A DNA stretch of 11,382 nucleotides from an uncultured Bacteroides sp. (GTDB taxonomy: Bacteria > Bacteroidota > Bacteroidia > Bacteroidales > Bacteroidaceae), in the NCBI RefSeq assembly GCF_910578895.1, contig NZ_CAJTSC010000053.1:1-11382 (forward strand), written 5' to 3'. This document shows positions 1 through 5,424 of the stretch, piece after piece. Each line of letters begins with the position of its first letter. The first letter of the stretch is position 1. Under the pieces are notes generated by a model. That model saw only the letters and a list, made by a program, of their open reading frames with translations, was not told where the DNA came from and made no database searches. The translations under genes were made by a program, and so were the position numbers.

Positions 1-62
1 ATAATTCATAATTCATAATTCATAATTCATAATTCATAATTCATAATTCATAATTCATAATT
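1..62. repeat. Heptanucleotide tandem repeat (ATAATTC)n
   Basis: Eight perfect copies of ATAATTC plus six bases of a ninth run from the first base of the window to position 62, so the copy number is a minimum. The tract is followed by a run of A that ends in the ATG of the carbonic anhydrase gene at 71. It therefore fills the 5' leader and perhaps part of the promoter of that gene. A degenerate three-unit relative (AATTCNN) is visible at 2543-2563 beside the end of waaA. Because seven is not a multiple of the helical repeat, gain or loss of units would change promoter or leader geometry; that effect is inferred. Confidence 0.95.
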
Positions 63-70
63 AAAAAAAA

Positions 71-592
71 ATGGCATTAATAAAATCAGTAAGAGGGTTT
101 ACTCCTGAAATAGGAGAGAACTGTTTTTTAGCAGACAACGCCGTTATCATCGGAGATGTAAAAACGGGACAGGATTGCAGCATCTGGTTCAGTACCGTAT
201 TGCGCGGTGATGTCAACTCCATCCGCATCGGCAACGGGGTAAACATCCAAGACGGCAGTGTGTTGCACACCTTATACGAGAAATCCACCATCGAAATAGG
301 CGACCATGTTTCCGTAGGCCACAACGTCACCATCCATGGAGCCACCATCAAGGATTACGCACTCATCGGCATGGGATCTACCATTTTGGACCATGCCGTG
401 GTGGGCGAAGGCGCCATCGTGGCCGCCGGTTCATTGGTACTTAGCAATACCGTAATAGAACCGGGAAGCATCTGGGGCGGCGTGCCTGCCAGGTTCATCA
501 AGAAGGTAGACCCGGCACAGGCGAAAGAACTGAACCAAAAGATTGCGCACAACTATCTGATGTATGCGGGATGGTACAAGGAGAACGAGTAG
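71..592 (+). CDS. Gamma-class carbonic anhydrase family protein (left-handed beta-helix)
   Basis: A 173-aa cytoplasmic protein (no signal peptide) of the gamma carbonic anhydrase-like hexapeptide-repeat family (YrdA/PaaY/CaiE/Cam relatives). The repeats that build the left-handed beta-helix run from about residue 10 to 140 (IGD, IGNG, IGDH, IGMGS, VGEGA), followed by a C-terminal helix. The three metal ligands expected in active members are present: His66, His84 and His89. So are the Arg45/Asp47 pair and Gln60-Asp61, which match catalytic residues of archaeal Cam. The long acidic loop of Cam that carries its proton-shuttle glutamate is absent, as in most YrdA-like proteins, so CO2 hydration is likely but unproven; some relatives act in other pathways. 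The ATG at 71 follows an A9 run and the heptamer repeat, with no Shine-Dalgarno sequence. The gene is convergent with the small-protein cassette and is probably ended by the hairpin at 743-784. Confidence 0.93.
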   Translation: MALIKSVRGFTPEIGENCFLADNAVIIGDVKTGQDCSIWFSTVLRGDVNSIRIGNGVNIQDGSVLHTLYEKSTIEIGDHVSVGHNVTIHGATIKDYALIGMGSTILDHAVVGEGAIVAAGSLVLSNTVIEPGSIWGGVPARFIKKVDPAQAKELNQKIAHNYLMYAGWYKENE

Positions 593-742
593 CTATGCCT
601 CCCAACGTCTCACCAATCCGGTTTCACTACGTCTTCCCATAACACTTCTACCTGAATACATGTTATACAGTTTATGCTTTCACAAAGTTTGAAAAATCTT
701 GAAAACAAGGGAAACACAACGGAAAGACTTTTCTATATACAC

Positions 743-784
743 AAAGGCTCGGTTGTCCAATAGAACGGAGACAACCAAGCCTTT
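743..784. terminator. Bidirectional hairpin terminator between convergent genes
   Basis: Two 15-base arms (743-757 and 770-784) pair with a single G-T wobble around a 12-base loop. The stem begins AAAGGC and ends GCCTTT, so transcripts from either strand end the hairpin in a short U run. It lies between the + strand carbonic anhydrase gene (stop at 592) and the minus-strand cassette (last stop at 824), where a two-way terminator is expected. The U tract is short, so termination strength is uncertain. I see no gene in the rest of 593-823. Confidence 0.6.
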
Positions 785-823
785 AAACTTGTCAGAGCGG
801 ATAAAACCACAATGAAAGTTACA

Positions 824-1090
824 TCATTTAAATTTCTTATCTATATAAATATGGAATGACAAAGCCAACGCCGCACATATAATCCCCGACAACCACCATT
901 CCATAAACTCATTGCCGATATACCACGCAAAAAGCCAACATATAGTATTTAACCAAGACTCCCGTATAAAATGATGTCTCAAATAAGCATCGATTTTCCT
1001 GTTACACTTCAACAACACTATACTTATTGAAATTAATGCAAATATCACCAATCTCAAAACATTTAAATCAGATGTAGGATTATCATTCAT
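824..1090 (-). CDS. Small membrane protein, distal copy of a tandem pair
   Basis: An 88-aa protein that I do not recognise. Hydrophobic segments are at about residues 11-27, 46-59 and 66-83, separated by a basic stretch (KCNRK, RHH) and by EFMEWW; the end is basic (KKFK). This predicts an inner-membrane protein with two or three spanning segments and no cleavable signal. The block IGNEFMEWWLSGII (58-71) is identical in the neighbouring copy and is the likeliest functional site. ATG at 1090 begins MNDN in both copies; the AAGGA-like sequence before the other copy is altered here to AAGAT, so translation may be weaker. It is last in the minus-strand cassette behind the glycine-rich hydrophobic protein. 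A role as an immunity or antitoxin-like membrane protein is inferred only from size, topology and position. Confidence 0.72.
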   Translation of the reverse strand: MNDNPTSDLNVLRLVIFALISISIVLLKCNRKIDAYLRHHFIRESWLNTICWLFAWYIGNEFMEWWLSGIICAALALSFHIYIDKKFK

Positions 1091-1162
1091 ACAATATCTT
1101 GTTAAAAAACATCAGATGATTATCAAAAAAATCAGAACGGATAAAATACATAGTGAAAATTA

Positions 1163-1258
1163 GAGCCTGTTTAAATATTATTCAGCATTCTTTTGAGAAC
1201 TCTTTTTGAGACTGAAAGGAAGCTGAAAAAACTTTTTGAAGAAAATTTAAACAGGCTC
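1163..1258. mobile_element. MITE-like insertion, 96 bp, with 14-bp terminal inverted repeats and TTA target duplication
   Basis: The element starts GAGCCTGTTTAAAT (1163-1176) and ends with its exact reverse complement (1245-1258). An inner pair, TTCAGC (1181-1186) and GCTGAA (1222-1227), allows a longer fold. It is flanked by TTA at 1160-1162 and 1259-1261. The other unit of the tandem duplication preserves the empty site at 814-826 (GAAAGTTACATCA) with a single TTA, which confirms the element borders and the 3-bp duplication directly. There is no coding capacity. A 3-bp TNA target duplication and GAG-type ends fit the IS1031 group of the IS5 family, so it may be a non-autonomous derivative; that assignment is inference. 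It lies five bases past the stop of the proximal small gene and could act as a hairpin in its transcript. Confidence 0.85.
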
Positions 1259-1263
1259 TTACA

Positions 1264-1530
1264 TCACTTAAACTTTTTATATAAATAAAAATTAAACAGG
1301 AAACCTACCATCAGAACTATAATCCCTGACAACCACCATTCCATAAACTCATTGCCGATGCACCACAGACAAAGCCAACATACAAGATCCAACCGAGAAT
1401 CCCAAGCGGAATGACTTTTAAAAAAAACATTCATTCTCCTGTTGCATCTCAACAATGCTATACTTATTGAGAGTAACGCGAATATCACCAATCTCAACAC
1501 ATCTAAATCCGATATAAGATTATCATTCAT
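1264..1530 (-). CDS. Small membrane protein, proximal copy of a tandem pair
   Basis: An 88-aa paralogue of the protein at 824-1090, of unknown family. It has the same layout: MNDN start, hydrophobic segment 11-27, basic CNRR, hydrophobic 46-59, the invariant IGNEFMEWWLSGII block, hydrophobic 66-83, and a KKFK end. Differences cluster in the loop at 32-50 and in the last membrane segment, whereas the first membrane segment and the EFMEWW region are conserved. This suggests selection on protein sequence. The ATG at 1530 is preceded by AAGGAA about four bases upstream, a usable Shine-Dalgarno-like site. The gene begins 21 bases after the stop of the glycine-rich protein gene and is probably cotranscribed with it. 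A 96-bp MITE-like element is inserted just after its stop codon and may separate it transcriptionally from the distal copy. Confidence 0.75.
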   Translation of the reverse strand: MNDNLISDLDVLRLVIFALLSISIALLRCNRRMNVFFKSHSAWDSRLDLVCWLCLWCIGNEFMEWWLSGIIVLMVGFLFNFYLYKKFK

Positions 1531-1551
1531 ACAGTTCCTTGTTAAAGATTA

Positions 1552-1824
1552 TCAAAAAATACGTATGAGACCCGCAACAATAGCAGCATCTATAGAACTC
1601 CTTGCTGCAGATACAATTATTGAACCGGCAACTGTTAAAACCGGACCACCAGGACCAAACACCAAACTTCCTGCCGCTCTACCAAACCCTCTAAAAATTC
1701 CGTAAACAGCCCCTAAAGCATCACTATAAATAACACCCTTAGCCTCAGCGCTCAACCTTGTCATTACATAATTACCACTACTCCAATATTTATAACTATC
1801 TTTCGTCACTGCAATAACATTCAT
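1552..1824 (-). CDS. Small glycine-rich hydrophobic protein, bacteriocin-like in composition (N-terminus uncertain)
   Basis: From the ATG at 1824 this is a 90-aa protein that I do not recognise. Residues 1-30 are polar (KDSYKYW, TRLSAEAKG). Residues 36-86 form a glycine/alanine-rich hydrophobic domain with spaced small residues (G38, G42, G46, G48, G52, G57, G59, G60, G67), as seen in helical pore-forming peptides and class II bacteriocin-like peptides. The open frame continues upstream to a TTG at 1881, adding a hydrophobic stretch. Deleting one T in the T5 tract at 1872-1876 would join it to the signal-like ORF starting at 1918, giving a protein of about 121 aa with an N-terminal membrane or lipoprotein-type segment. 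The gene may therefore be frameshifted. It precedes the two 88-aa membrane proteins, a toxin-then-immunity order. Function is inference. Confidence 0.55.
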   Translation of the reverse strand: MNVIAVTKDSYKYWSSGNYVMTRLSAEAKGVIYSDALGAVYGIFRGFGRAAGSLVFGPGGPVLTVAGSIIVSAARSSIDAAIVAGLIRIF

Positions 1825-1840
1825 TATAGCCTGCTTTCTT

Positions 1841-1918
1841 CTACATGCAAGATATATTCCCACACAAATAGAAAAACACAACCAGTACGTAACCGGTTTT
1901 CTTCAACAATGTCTTCAT
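1841..1918 (-). CDS. 25-codon signal-peptide-like ORF, possible 5' part of a frameshifted gene
   Basis: ATG at 1918 opens a 25-codon frame beginning MKTLLKKTGYVLVVFF, with a basic N-terminus and a hydrophobic core, and ending at TAG (1841-1843), 16 bases before the ATG at 1824. It is the first ATG after the predicted promoter (1945-1975), so ribosomes would meet it first. It may be a leader peptide translationally coupled to the next ORF. Alternatively it is the true N-terminus of the glycine-rich protein, separated by a +1 base in the T5 tract at 1872-1876. In the repaired frame the hydrophobic core continues to a cysteine (YLAC) followed by RRK. Sequence alone cannot decide between a real small gene, a broken gene and a sequencing error. 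Confidence 0.45.
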   Translation of the reverse strand: MKTLLKKTGYVLVVFFYLCGNISCM

Positions 1919-1944
1919 AATGCTATATTTTTAAAGTTACGTTC

Positions 1945-1975
1945 TAAATATAACGAAAAAACATTTCATTTCAAA
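1945..1975 (-). promoter_or_regulatory. Bacteroides-type promoter of the small-protein cassette
   Basis: On the minus strand, TTTG (1972-1975) is followed after exactly 19 bases by TATATTTA (1945-1952). This matches the Bacteroides primary-sigma pattern TTTG-N19-TAnnTTTG except for the last base. The start of transcription would fall near 1938-1940, about 20 bases before the ATG at 1918. This is the best promoter match in the island. Confidence 0.6.
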
Positions 1976-2003
1976 TAAAATCATAAAAAAACGCACTCTT
2001 TTG

Positions 2004-2020
2004 CACGGCTCTTTCATTTA
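2004..2020 (-). promoter_or_regulatory. 17-bp element shared with the outer-membrane protein promoter (copy 1)
   Basis: The minus strand reads TAAATGAAAGAGCCGTG, identical over 17 bases to 11348-11364. It ends 51 bases before the -7 box at 1945-1952. The other copy ends 53 bases before its -7 box. Similar orientation and spacing suggest an upstream regulatory site, but a dispersed intergenic repeat is equally possible. Confidence 0.45.
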
Positions 2021-2114
2021 CAGGAACCAAAGGAGTTGCCTCCTCTCTTCCTCTGACTCCTGATAAATCCCGTAAATAAAAGCCATGTGACTGACAGCTT
2101 CTTTTTCATCCGAT

Positions 2115-2222
2115 GTTCCCACTTAATTGGGAACGTGTTCCCTGTACGTTGGGAACGTATTCCCAATGAGGTGGAAACACGTTCCCAGTTAACTGGAAAT
2201 AAAGTTCCACCATGCAGGGAAT
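2115..2222. repeat. Array of five 20-bp palindromes with a 22-bp period
   Basis: Five units of the form RTTCCC-N8-GGGAAY start at 2115, 2137, 2159, 2181 and 2203, each separated by two bases (GT, GT, AC, AA). Units 1 and 2 have perfect GTTCCC/GGGAAC arms; units 3 to 5 are degenerate but keep the period. The middle eight bases differ between units, although unit 4 is itself symmetric (AGTTAACT). The exact 22-bp period is close to two helical turns, so a protein binding each unit would meet them on nearly the same DNA face. The units could also form a row of short hairpins. It is not CRISPR-like, because there are no spacers of useful length. Confidence 0.85.
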
Positions 2223-2464
2223 GGATGGCACTCGTATGTCGCTGACAATAAAAACTTTGAGGAGATATTTCGCTGACCTGTTCTTATCCGCTTGTTCTTC
2301 ACCAATCCGTTTCCGTTTGTCCGCTTCCGCCTGTCTGTTTGCGCAATCTCTCCGGTCGTGTTCTCCGGTGTAGCGGTCGGCTTTTAATTCCTATCCCGAA
2401 GAGAGATAACTCCTTCCAACTCTCTTTAACTCCTGCAAATGAAAAAGCCATAACTTTTTTGTCA

Positions 2465-2553
2465 AATTGGGAATTAAAATTAAAGCTGACACCCTGCTTA
2501 TGCGAGTTTTTACTTACATAAGCAGGGTGTCAGCTTTAATTTAATTCCCAATT
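2465..2553. repeat. Long near-perfect inverted repeat after waaA
   Basis: The left arm 2465-2502 and the right arm 2517-2553 pair over 37 bp with one extra A in the left arm, around a 14-base loop. The centre-proximal part of the arms contains AAGCTGACACCCTGCTTATG. It starts 9 bases after the waaA stop codon on the minus strand, so it would fold at the 3' end of the gltX-waaA transcript and could terminate or stabilise it. No U tract follows, so it is not a standard intrinsic terminator. A length and perfection this unusual also fit a palindromic repeat or a remnant of a small mobile element. Confidence 0.85.
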
Positions 2554-2561
2554 CTTAATTT

Positions 2562-3782
2562 CTAAAAGTTTATCATTCCCAGCACTTTGTCCGTCGCCCC
2601 GGCATTATCGGTCACGTAGGCTCCGGCGTTCATTCCGGCTTCGCGCAGAAAATCTTTATCCTCCAGCATACGGTCGAGCAATGCCTTCAGTTCTTCATAA
2701 CTTCTGATAGAGAAACCGCCTTTCGCTTCCAAAAGCCGGACGGCTTCCTGAAACTTCTGATATTTCGGACCGAAGATTACCGGAATGCCATATACGGCAG
2801 CTTCCAGCGTATTGTGAATACCTACTCCGAAACCACCGCCGATATAGGCGATTTCACCATAACGGTAGATGGAAGAGAGCAGTCCGAAGCAGTCGATAAT
2901 CAGGCAGTCCGCCTTACGGACGTTCTGCTCGTCCGCACGAGTGTAACGCACATACGGACGTTTCAATTTGCGGATTATCTCCACCAGGTGGTTCTCGTCG
3001 ATTACGTGCGGGGCAATAATCAGTTTCACCTCCGGATGTTGGTTGAAGTATTCGATGAACAGGTCTTCATCGGGCTGCCAAGAACTTCCGGCAACGAAAG
3101 TCATCGTATTGTTCTTGAAGAGTTCCACCAGCGGCAACTCCTTCGCCTCCTCGCGGATTTGAAGCACACGGTCGAAGCGGGTATCACCCACCACAGTCGC
3201 CCGGTTGATGCCGATTTTCGACAGGTAACGTTTGGAACGTTCGTTCTGCACGAACAGATGGTCGAAGTTGCGCAACACGTTCCGGTACGTCCCGCCATAC
3301 CATTTAAAGAAAATCTGCCCGCGGCGGAAAATGGAAGAAACACTGTATACCGGAATGCGGCGCTTGTGCAACTCATCCAGATAATTCTTCCAAAATTCAT
3401 ACTTGATGAAGAATGCCATGCAAGGATTTACCAAATCCAAGAACTTCCTCACATTGCGCGGTTTGTCGAAAGGCAGGTAACAGACGATATCCGCCCCACG
3501 ATAGTTTTTGCGCACCTCGTAGCCCGACGGCGAAAAAAATGTCAGCAGAATACGATAATCCGGATATTTGGCACGTATCTCCTCAATCAGCGGCCGTCCC
3601 TGCTCGAATTCGCCCAAAGAAGCTGCATGAAACCAGATGTAGCGCGCATCCTTCTCCAGCTGTTGCCGGAGAAGCTCGTACACTACCCAGTGTCCCTTCA
3701 TCATCTTCCGTGGCTTGCGGCTGAAAGGGGCAGCCAGATGCACCACAATATCGTAGATTATGATTGCTAAATTATAAAGCAT
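2562..3782 (-). CDS. waaA: 3-deoxy-D-manno-octulosonic acid (Kdo) transferase
   Basis: A 406-aa family 30 glycosyltransferase that transfers Kdo from CMP-Kdo to the lipid A precursor at the cytoplasmic face of the inner membrane, the first step of lipopolysaccharide core assembly. A hydrophobic N-terminal anchor lies at about residues 3-20. The signature HAASLGEFE is at 52-60, with Glu58 as the expected catalytic base. The C-terminal Rossmann domain shows AGSSW (231-235), APH (257-259) and GGGFGVGIHNTLEA (315-328), the nucleotide-sugar binding loop typical of WaaA. Length fits the family. Whether it adds one or more Kdo residues cannot be read from sequence. ATG at 3782 lies 18 bases after the gltX stop, so the two are probably one operon. 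A long inverted repeat follows the stop. Confidence 0.95.
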   Translation of the reverse strand: MLYNLAIIIYDIVVHLAAPFSRKPRKMMKGHWVVYELLRQQLEKDARYIWFHAASLGEFEQGRPLIEEIRAKYPDYRILLTFFSPSGYEVRKNYRGADIVCYLPFDKPRNVRKFLDLVNPCMAFFIKYEFWKNYLDELHKRRIPVYSVSSIFRRGQIFFKWYGGTYRNVLRNFDHLFVQNERSKRYLSKIGINRATVVGDTRFDRVLQIREEAKELPLVELFKNNTMTFVAGSSWQPDEDLFIEYFNQHPEVKLIIAPHVIDENHLVEIIRKLKRPYVRYTRADEQNVRKADCLIIDCFGLLSSIYRYGEIAYIGGGFGVGIHNTLEAAVYGIPVIFGPKYQKFQEAVRLLEAKGGFSIRSYEELKALLDRMLEDKDFLREAGMNAGAYVTDNAGATDKVLGMINF

Positions 3783-3800
3783 ACCACTCTTCGCCTCAAC

Positions 3801-5327
3801 TTATTTCAACACTTCGACGGCACGCTGAATACGGGCAAGAGTCTCCTCCTTACCCAGCAATGCGGTAATATCGAACATGTGCGGTCCTTTGCACTCTCCC
3901 ACAACGGCAAGACGGAAAGCGTTCATCACATTGCCCATATGATAGCCCTTTTCCGTAATCCAGCCGATTACTATATCCTCAGACGGCTTTGACGAGAAAT
4001 CCTCAATGCCGCGAAGCACTTCCATCAGTTCTGCCATGATGCGCGGAGTATCTTCCGACCAACGTTTTTTTACGTCCTTCTCGGCATATTGCTGAGGAGC
4101 GGCAAAGAAGAAACGTGCCTGGTCCCACAACTCCTTCACAAAGTTGACACGTCCCTTTACCAAGGAAACCACCGTAACCAGGAATGTGTCGCTGTATGCG
4201 TCAGGATTGACGCCCTTCTCTCTCAACACCGGCTTGAACAGTTCCGCAAGCTCCTCGTCCGATTTCTGAAGGATGTATTCGTGGTTGAACCAGCTGCCTT
4301 TCTTATAGTCGAACTTGGCACCCGACTTGCTGCAATGGTTCAGGTCAAACAATTTTACAAGCTCATCCATCGACATCAGTTCCTGGTCGTTACCCGGATT
4401 CCAGCCCAGCAAGGCAAGAAAGTTGATAACCGCTTCGGGCAAATAACCCGATTCGCGGTAGCCCGAAGAGACCTCGCCCGACTTGGGGTCATGCCACTCC
4501 AACGGGAATACCGGAAAACCAAGACGATCGCCATCGCGTTTGCTGAGTTTACCGTTACCTTCGGGTTTCAGCAACAGCGGCAGATGCGCGAACGCCGGCA
4601 TCGTATCTTCCCAGCCGAAAGCGCGATACAACAACACGTGCAACGGAGCGGAAGGCAACCACTCCTCACCACGGATGACGTGGGATACCTCCATCAAATG
4701 GTCGTCTACGATATTTGCCAAATGGTAGGTAGGCAGTTCGTCTGCCGATTTATAAAGAACCTTGTCGTCGAGAATAGAAGAGTTTATCACAACTTCGCCC
4801 CGGATCAGGTCGTTCACATGCACATCCTCATCCGGCTCTATCTTGAAGCGGACCACATATTGCTTGCCTTCCGCAATCAAAGCATCCGTCTCCTCTTTGG
4901 AAAGCGTCAGCGAGTTGCGCATCTGCATACGCGTGGAAGCATCGTACTGGAAATTGGCTATCTCCGCACGCTTCGCCTCCAACTCTTGCGGAGTATCGAA
5001 AGCGATGTAAGCCTTGCCGGCATCCAGCAACACCTGCACATACTTCTTGTATATTTCACGACGTTCGGACTGACGGTACGGACCATGCTCCCCGCCAAAA
5101 CTGACACCCTCGTCAAAAGGAATGCCCAACCATTTGAAAGACTCCAATATATATTCTTCCGCTCCCGGCACAAACCGGTTGGAATCGGTGTCTTCAATAC
5201 GGAAAATCAAATCTCCTCCATGCTGGCGGGCAAAGAGATAATTATATAACGCAGTACGCACACCACCGATGTGCAACGCCCCTGTAGGACTTGGGGCAAA
5301 ACGGACTCTGACCTTTCTTTCTGTCAT
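3801..5327 (-). CDS. gltX: Glutamate--tRNA ligase
   Basis: A 508-aa class I aminoacyl-tRNA synthetase that charges tRNA-Glu with glutamate using ATP in the cytoplasm. The N-terminal Rossmann fold carries RFAPSPTGALHIGG (9-22), with the HIGH-type motif at 19-22, and RIEDTD (43-48). The second signature is KLSKR at 260-264. The C-terminal half is the helical anticodon-binding region. The zinc-binding cysteine cluster of the E. coli enzyme around residues 98-125 is absent, as in many bacterial GluRS. Length and order are normal for GluRS rather than GlnRS. The ATG at 5327 (MTERKVRVRF) is well placed before the first motif. A TAATTTTG -7 box lies 32 bases upstream, and waaA follows 18 bases downstream. 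Confidence 0.97.
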   Translation of the reverse strand: MTERKVRVRFAPSPTGALHIGGVRTALYNYLFARQHGGDLIFRIEDTDSNRFVPGAEEYILESFKWLGIPFDEGVSFGGEHGPYRQSERREIYKKYVQVLLDAGKAYIAFDTPQELEAKRAEIANFQYDASTRMQMRNSLTLSKEETDALIAEGKQYVVRFKIEPDEDVHVNDLIRGEVVINSSILDDKVLYKSADELPTYHLANIVDDHLMEVSHVIRGEEWLPSAPLHVLLYRAFGWEDTMPAFAHLPLLLKPEGNGKLSKRDGDRLGFPVFPLEWHDPKSGEVSSGYRESGYLPEAVINFLALLGWNPGNDQELMSMDELVKLFDLNHCSKSGAKFDYKKGSWFNHEYILQKSDEELAELFKPVLREKGVNPDAYSDTFLVTVVSLVKGRVNFVKELWDQARFFFAAPQQYAEKDVKKRWSEDTPRIMAELMEVLRGIEDFSSKPSEDIVIGWITEKGYHMGNVMNAFRLAVVGECKGPHMFDITALLGKEETLARIQRAVEVLK

Positions 5328-5358
5328 AATCTATCTTACTTATAACTAAATTAGACGG

Positions 5359-5366
5359 CAAAATTA
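5359..5366 (-). promoter_or_regulatory. Possible -7 box for the gltX-waaA operon
   Basis: The minus strand reads TAATTTTG, an exact fit to the Bacteroides TAnnTTTG -7 box. It would place the transcript start about 25 bases before the gltX ATG at 5327. No clear TTTG is seen at the right distance upstream, so the call rests on one half of the promoter. Confidence 0.4.
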
Positions 5367-5424
5367 AACCTTTTTTTCCATACTATTGTTTTTTTTTGTA
5401 CTTTTCGCAAAAATTTCAACCGAC

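Larger units (their letters stand above)
793..1558. repeat. Tandem duplication containing one small membrane-protein gene per unit
   Basis: Two direct copies lie head to tail: 793-1132 and 1133 to about 1558. Each begins with CAGARCGGATAAAA downstream of the gene. Each then contains an 88-codon minus-strand ORF and ends upstream of it with CTTGTTAAA and GATTATCAAAAAA. The right end of the second unit overlaps the stop codon of the glycine-rich gene, and the first unit retains that end sequence as a remnant. The second copy is longer because of a 96-bp insertion plus its 3-bp target duplication at 1163-1261. Divergence between the protein copies (about 52 of 88 residues identical by eye) indicates an old duplication with both reading frames kept open. 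Confidence 0.85.
1976..2561. other. Long intergenic region upstream of the small-protein cassette
   Basis: There is no convincing coding sequence in this stretch between the cassette promoter and the end of waaA. From left to right it contains a 17-bp element also found near 11.35 kb, the five-unit palindrome array at 2115-2222, a pyrimidine-rich segment at about 2270-2345, and the long inverted repeat at 2465-2553. A 60-codon frame on the + strand at 2339-2521 starts at TTG and runs into the inverted repeat; I regard it as chance. Confidence 0.7.

Noticed and set aside
1442..1705. 87-codon + strand ORF
   Set aside because: It overlaps the minus-strand glycine-rich gene and the start of the 88-aa gene, which have the better promoter and a conserved paralogue.
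2115..2222. CRISPR array
   Set aside because: Units are palindromes separated by two bases, with variable centres rather than unique spacers, and there are no cas genes.
2339..2521. 60-codon + strand ORF
   Set aside because: It starts at TTG, has no similarity or composition bias, and ends inside the inverted repeat.
2814..3770. 318-codon open frame on the + strand
   Set aside because: It lies entirely opposite waaA, whose motifs are complete; the frame is a codon-usage shadow.
4089..5249. 386-codon open frame on the + strand
   Set aside because: It lies opposite gltX and shows no recognisable domain or proper start context.
5386..5424. TTG start extending the 7TM-HD protein by 13 residues
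   Set aside because: The residues come from a T-rich promoter region; the ATG at 5425 gives a normal N-terminus.
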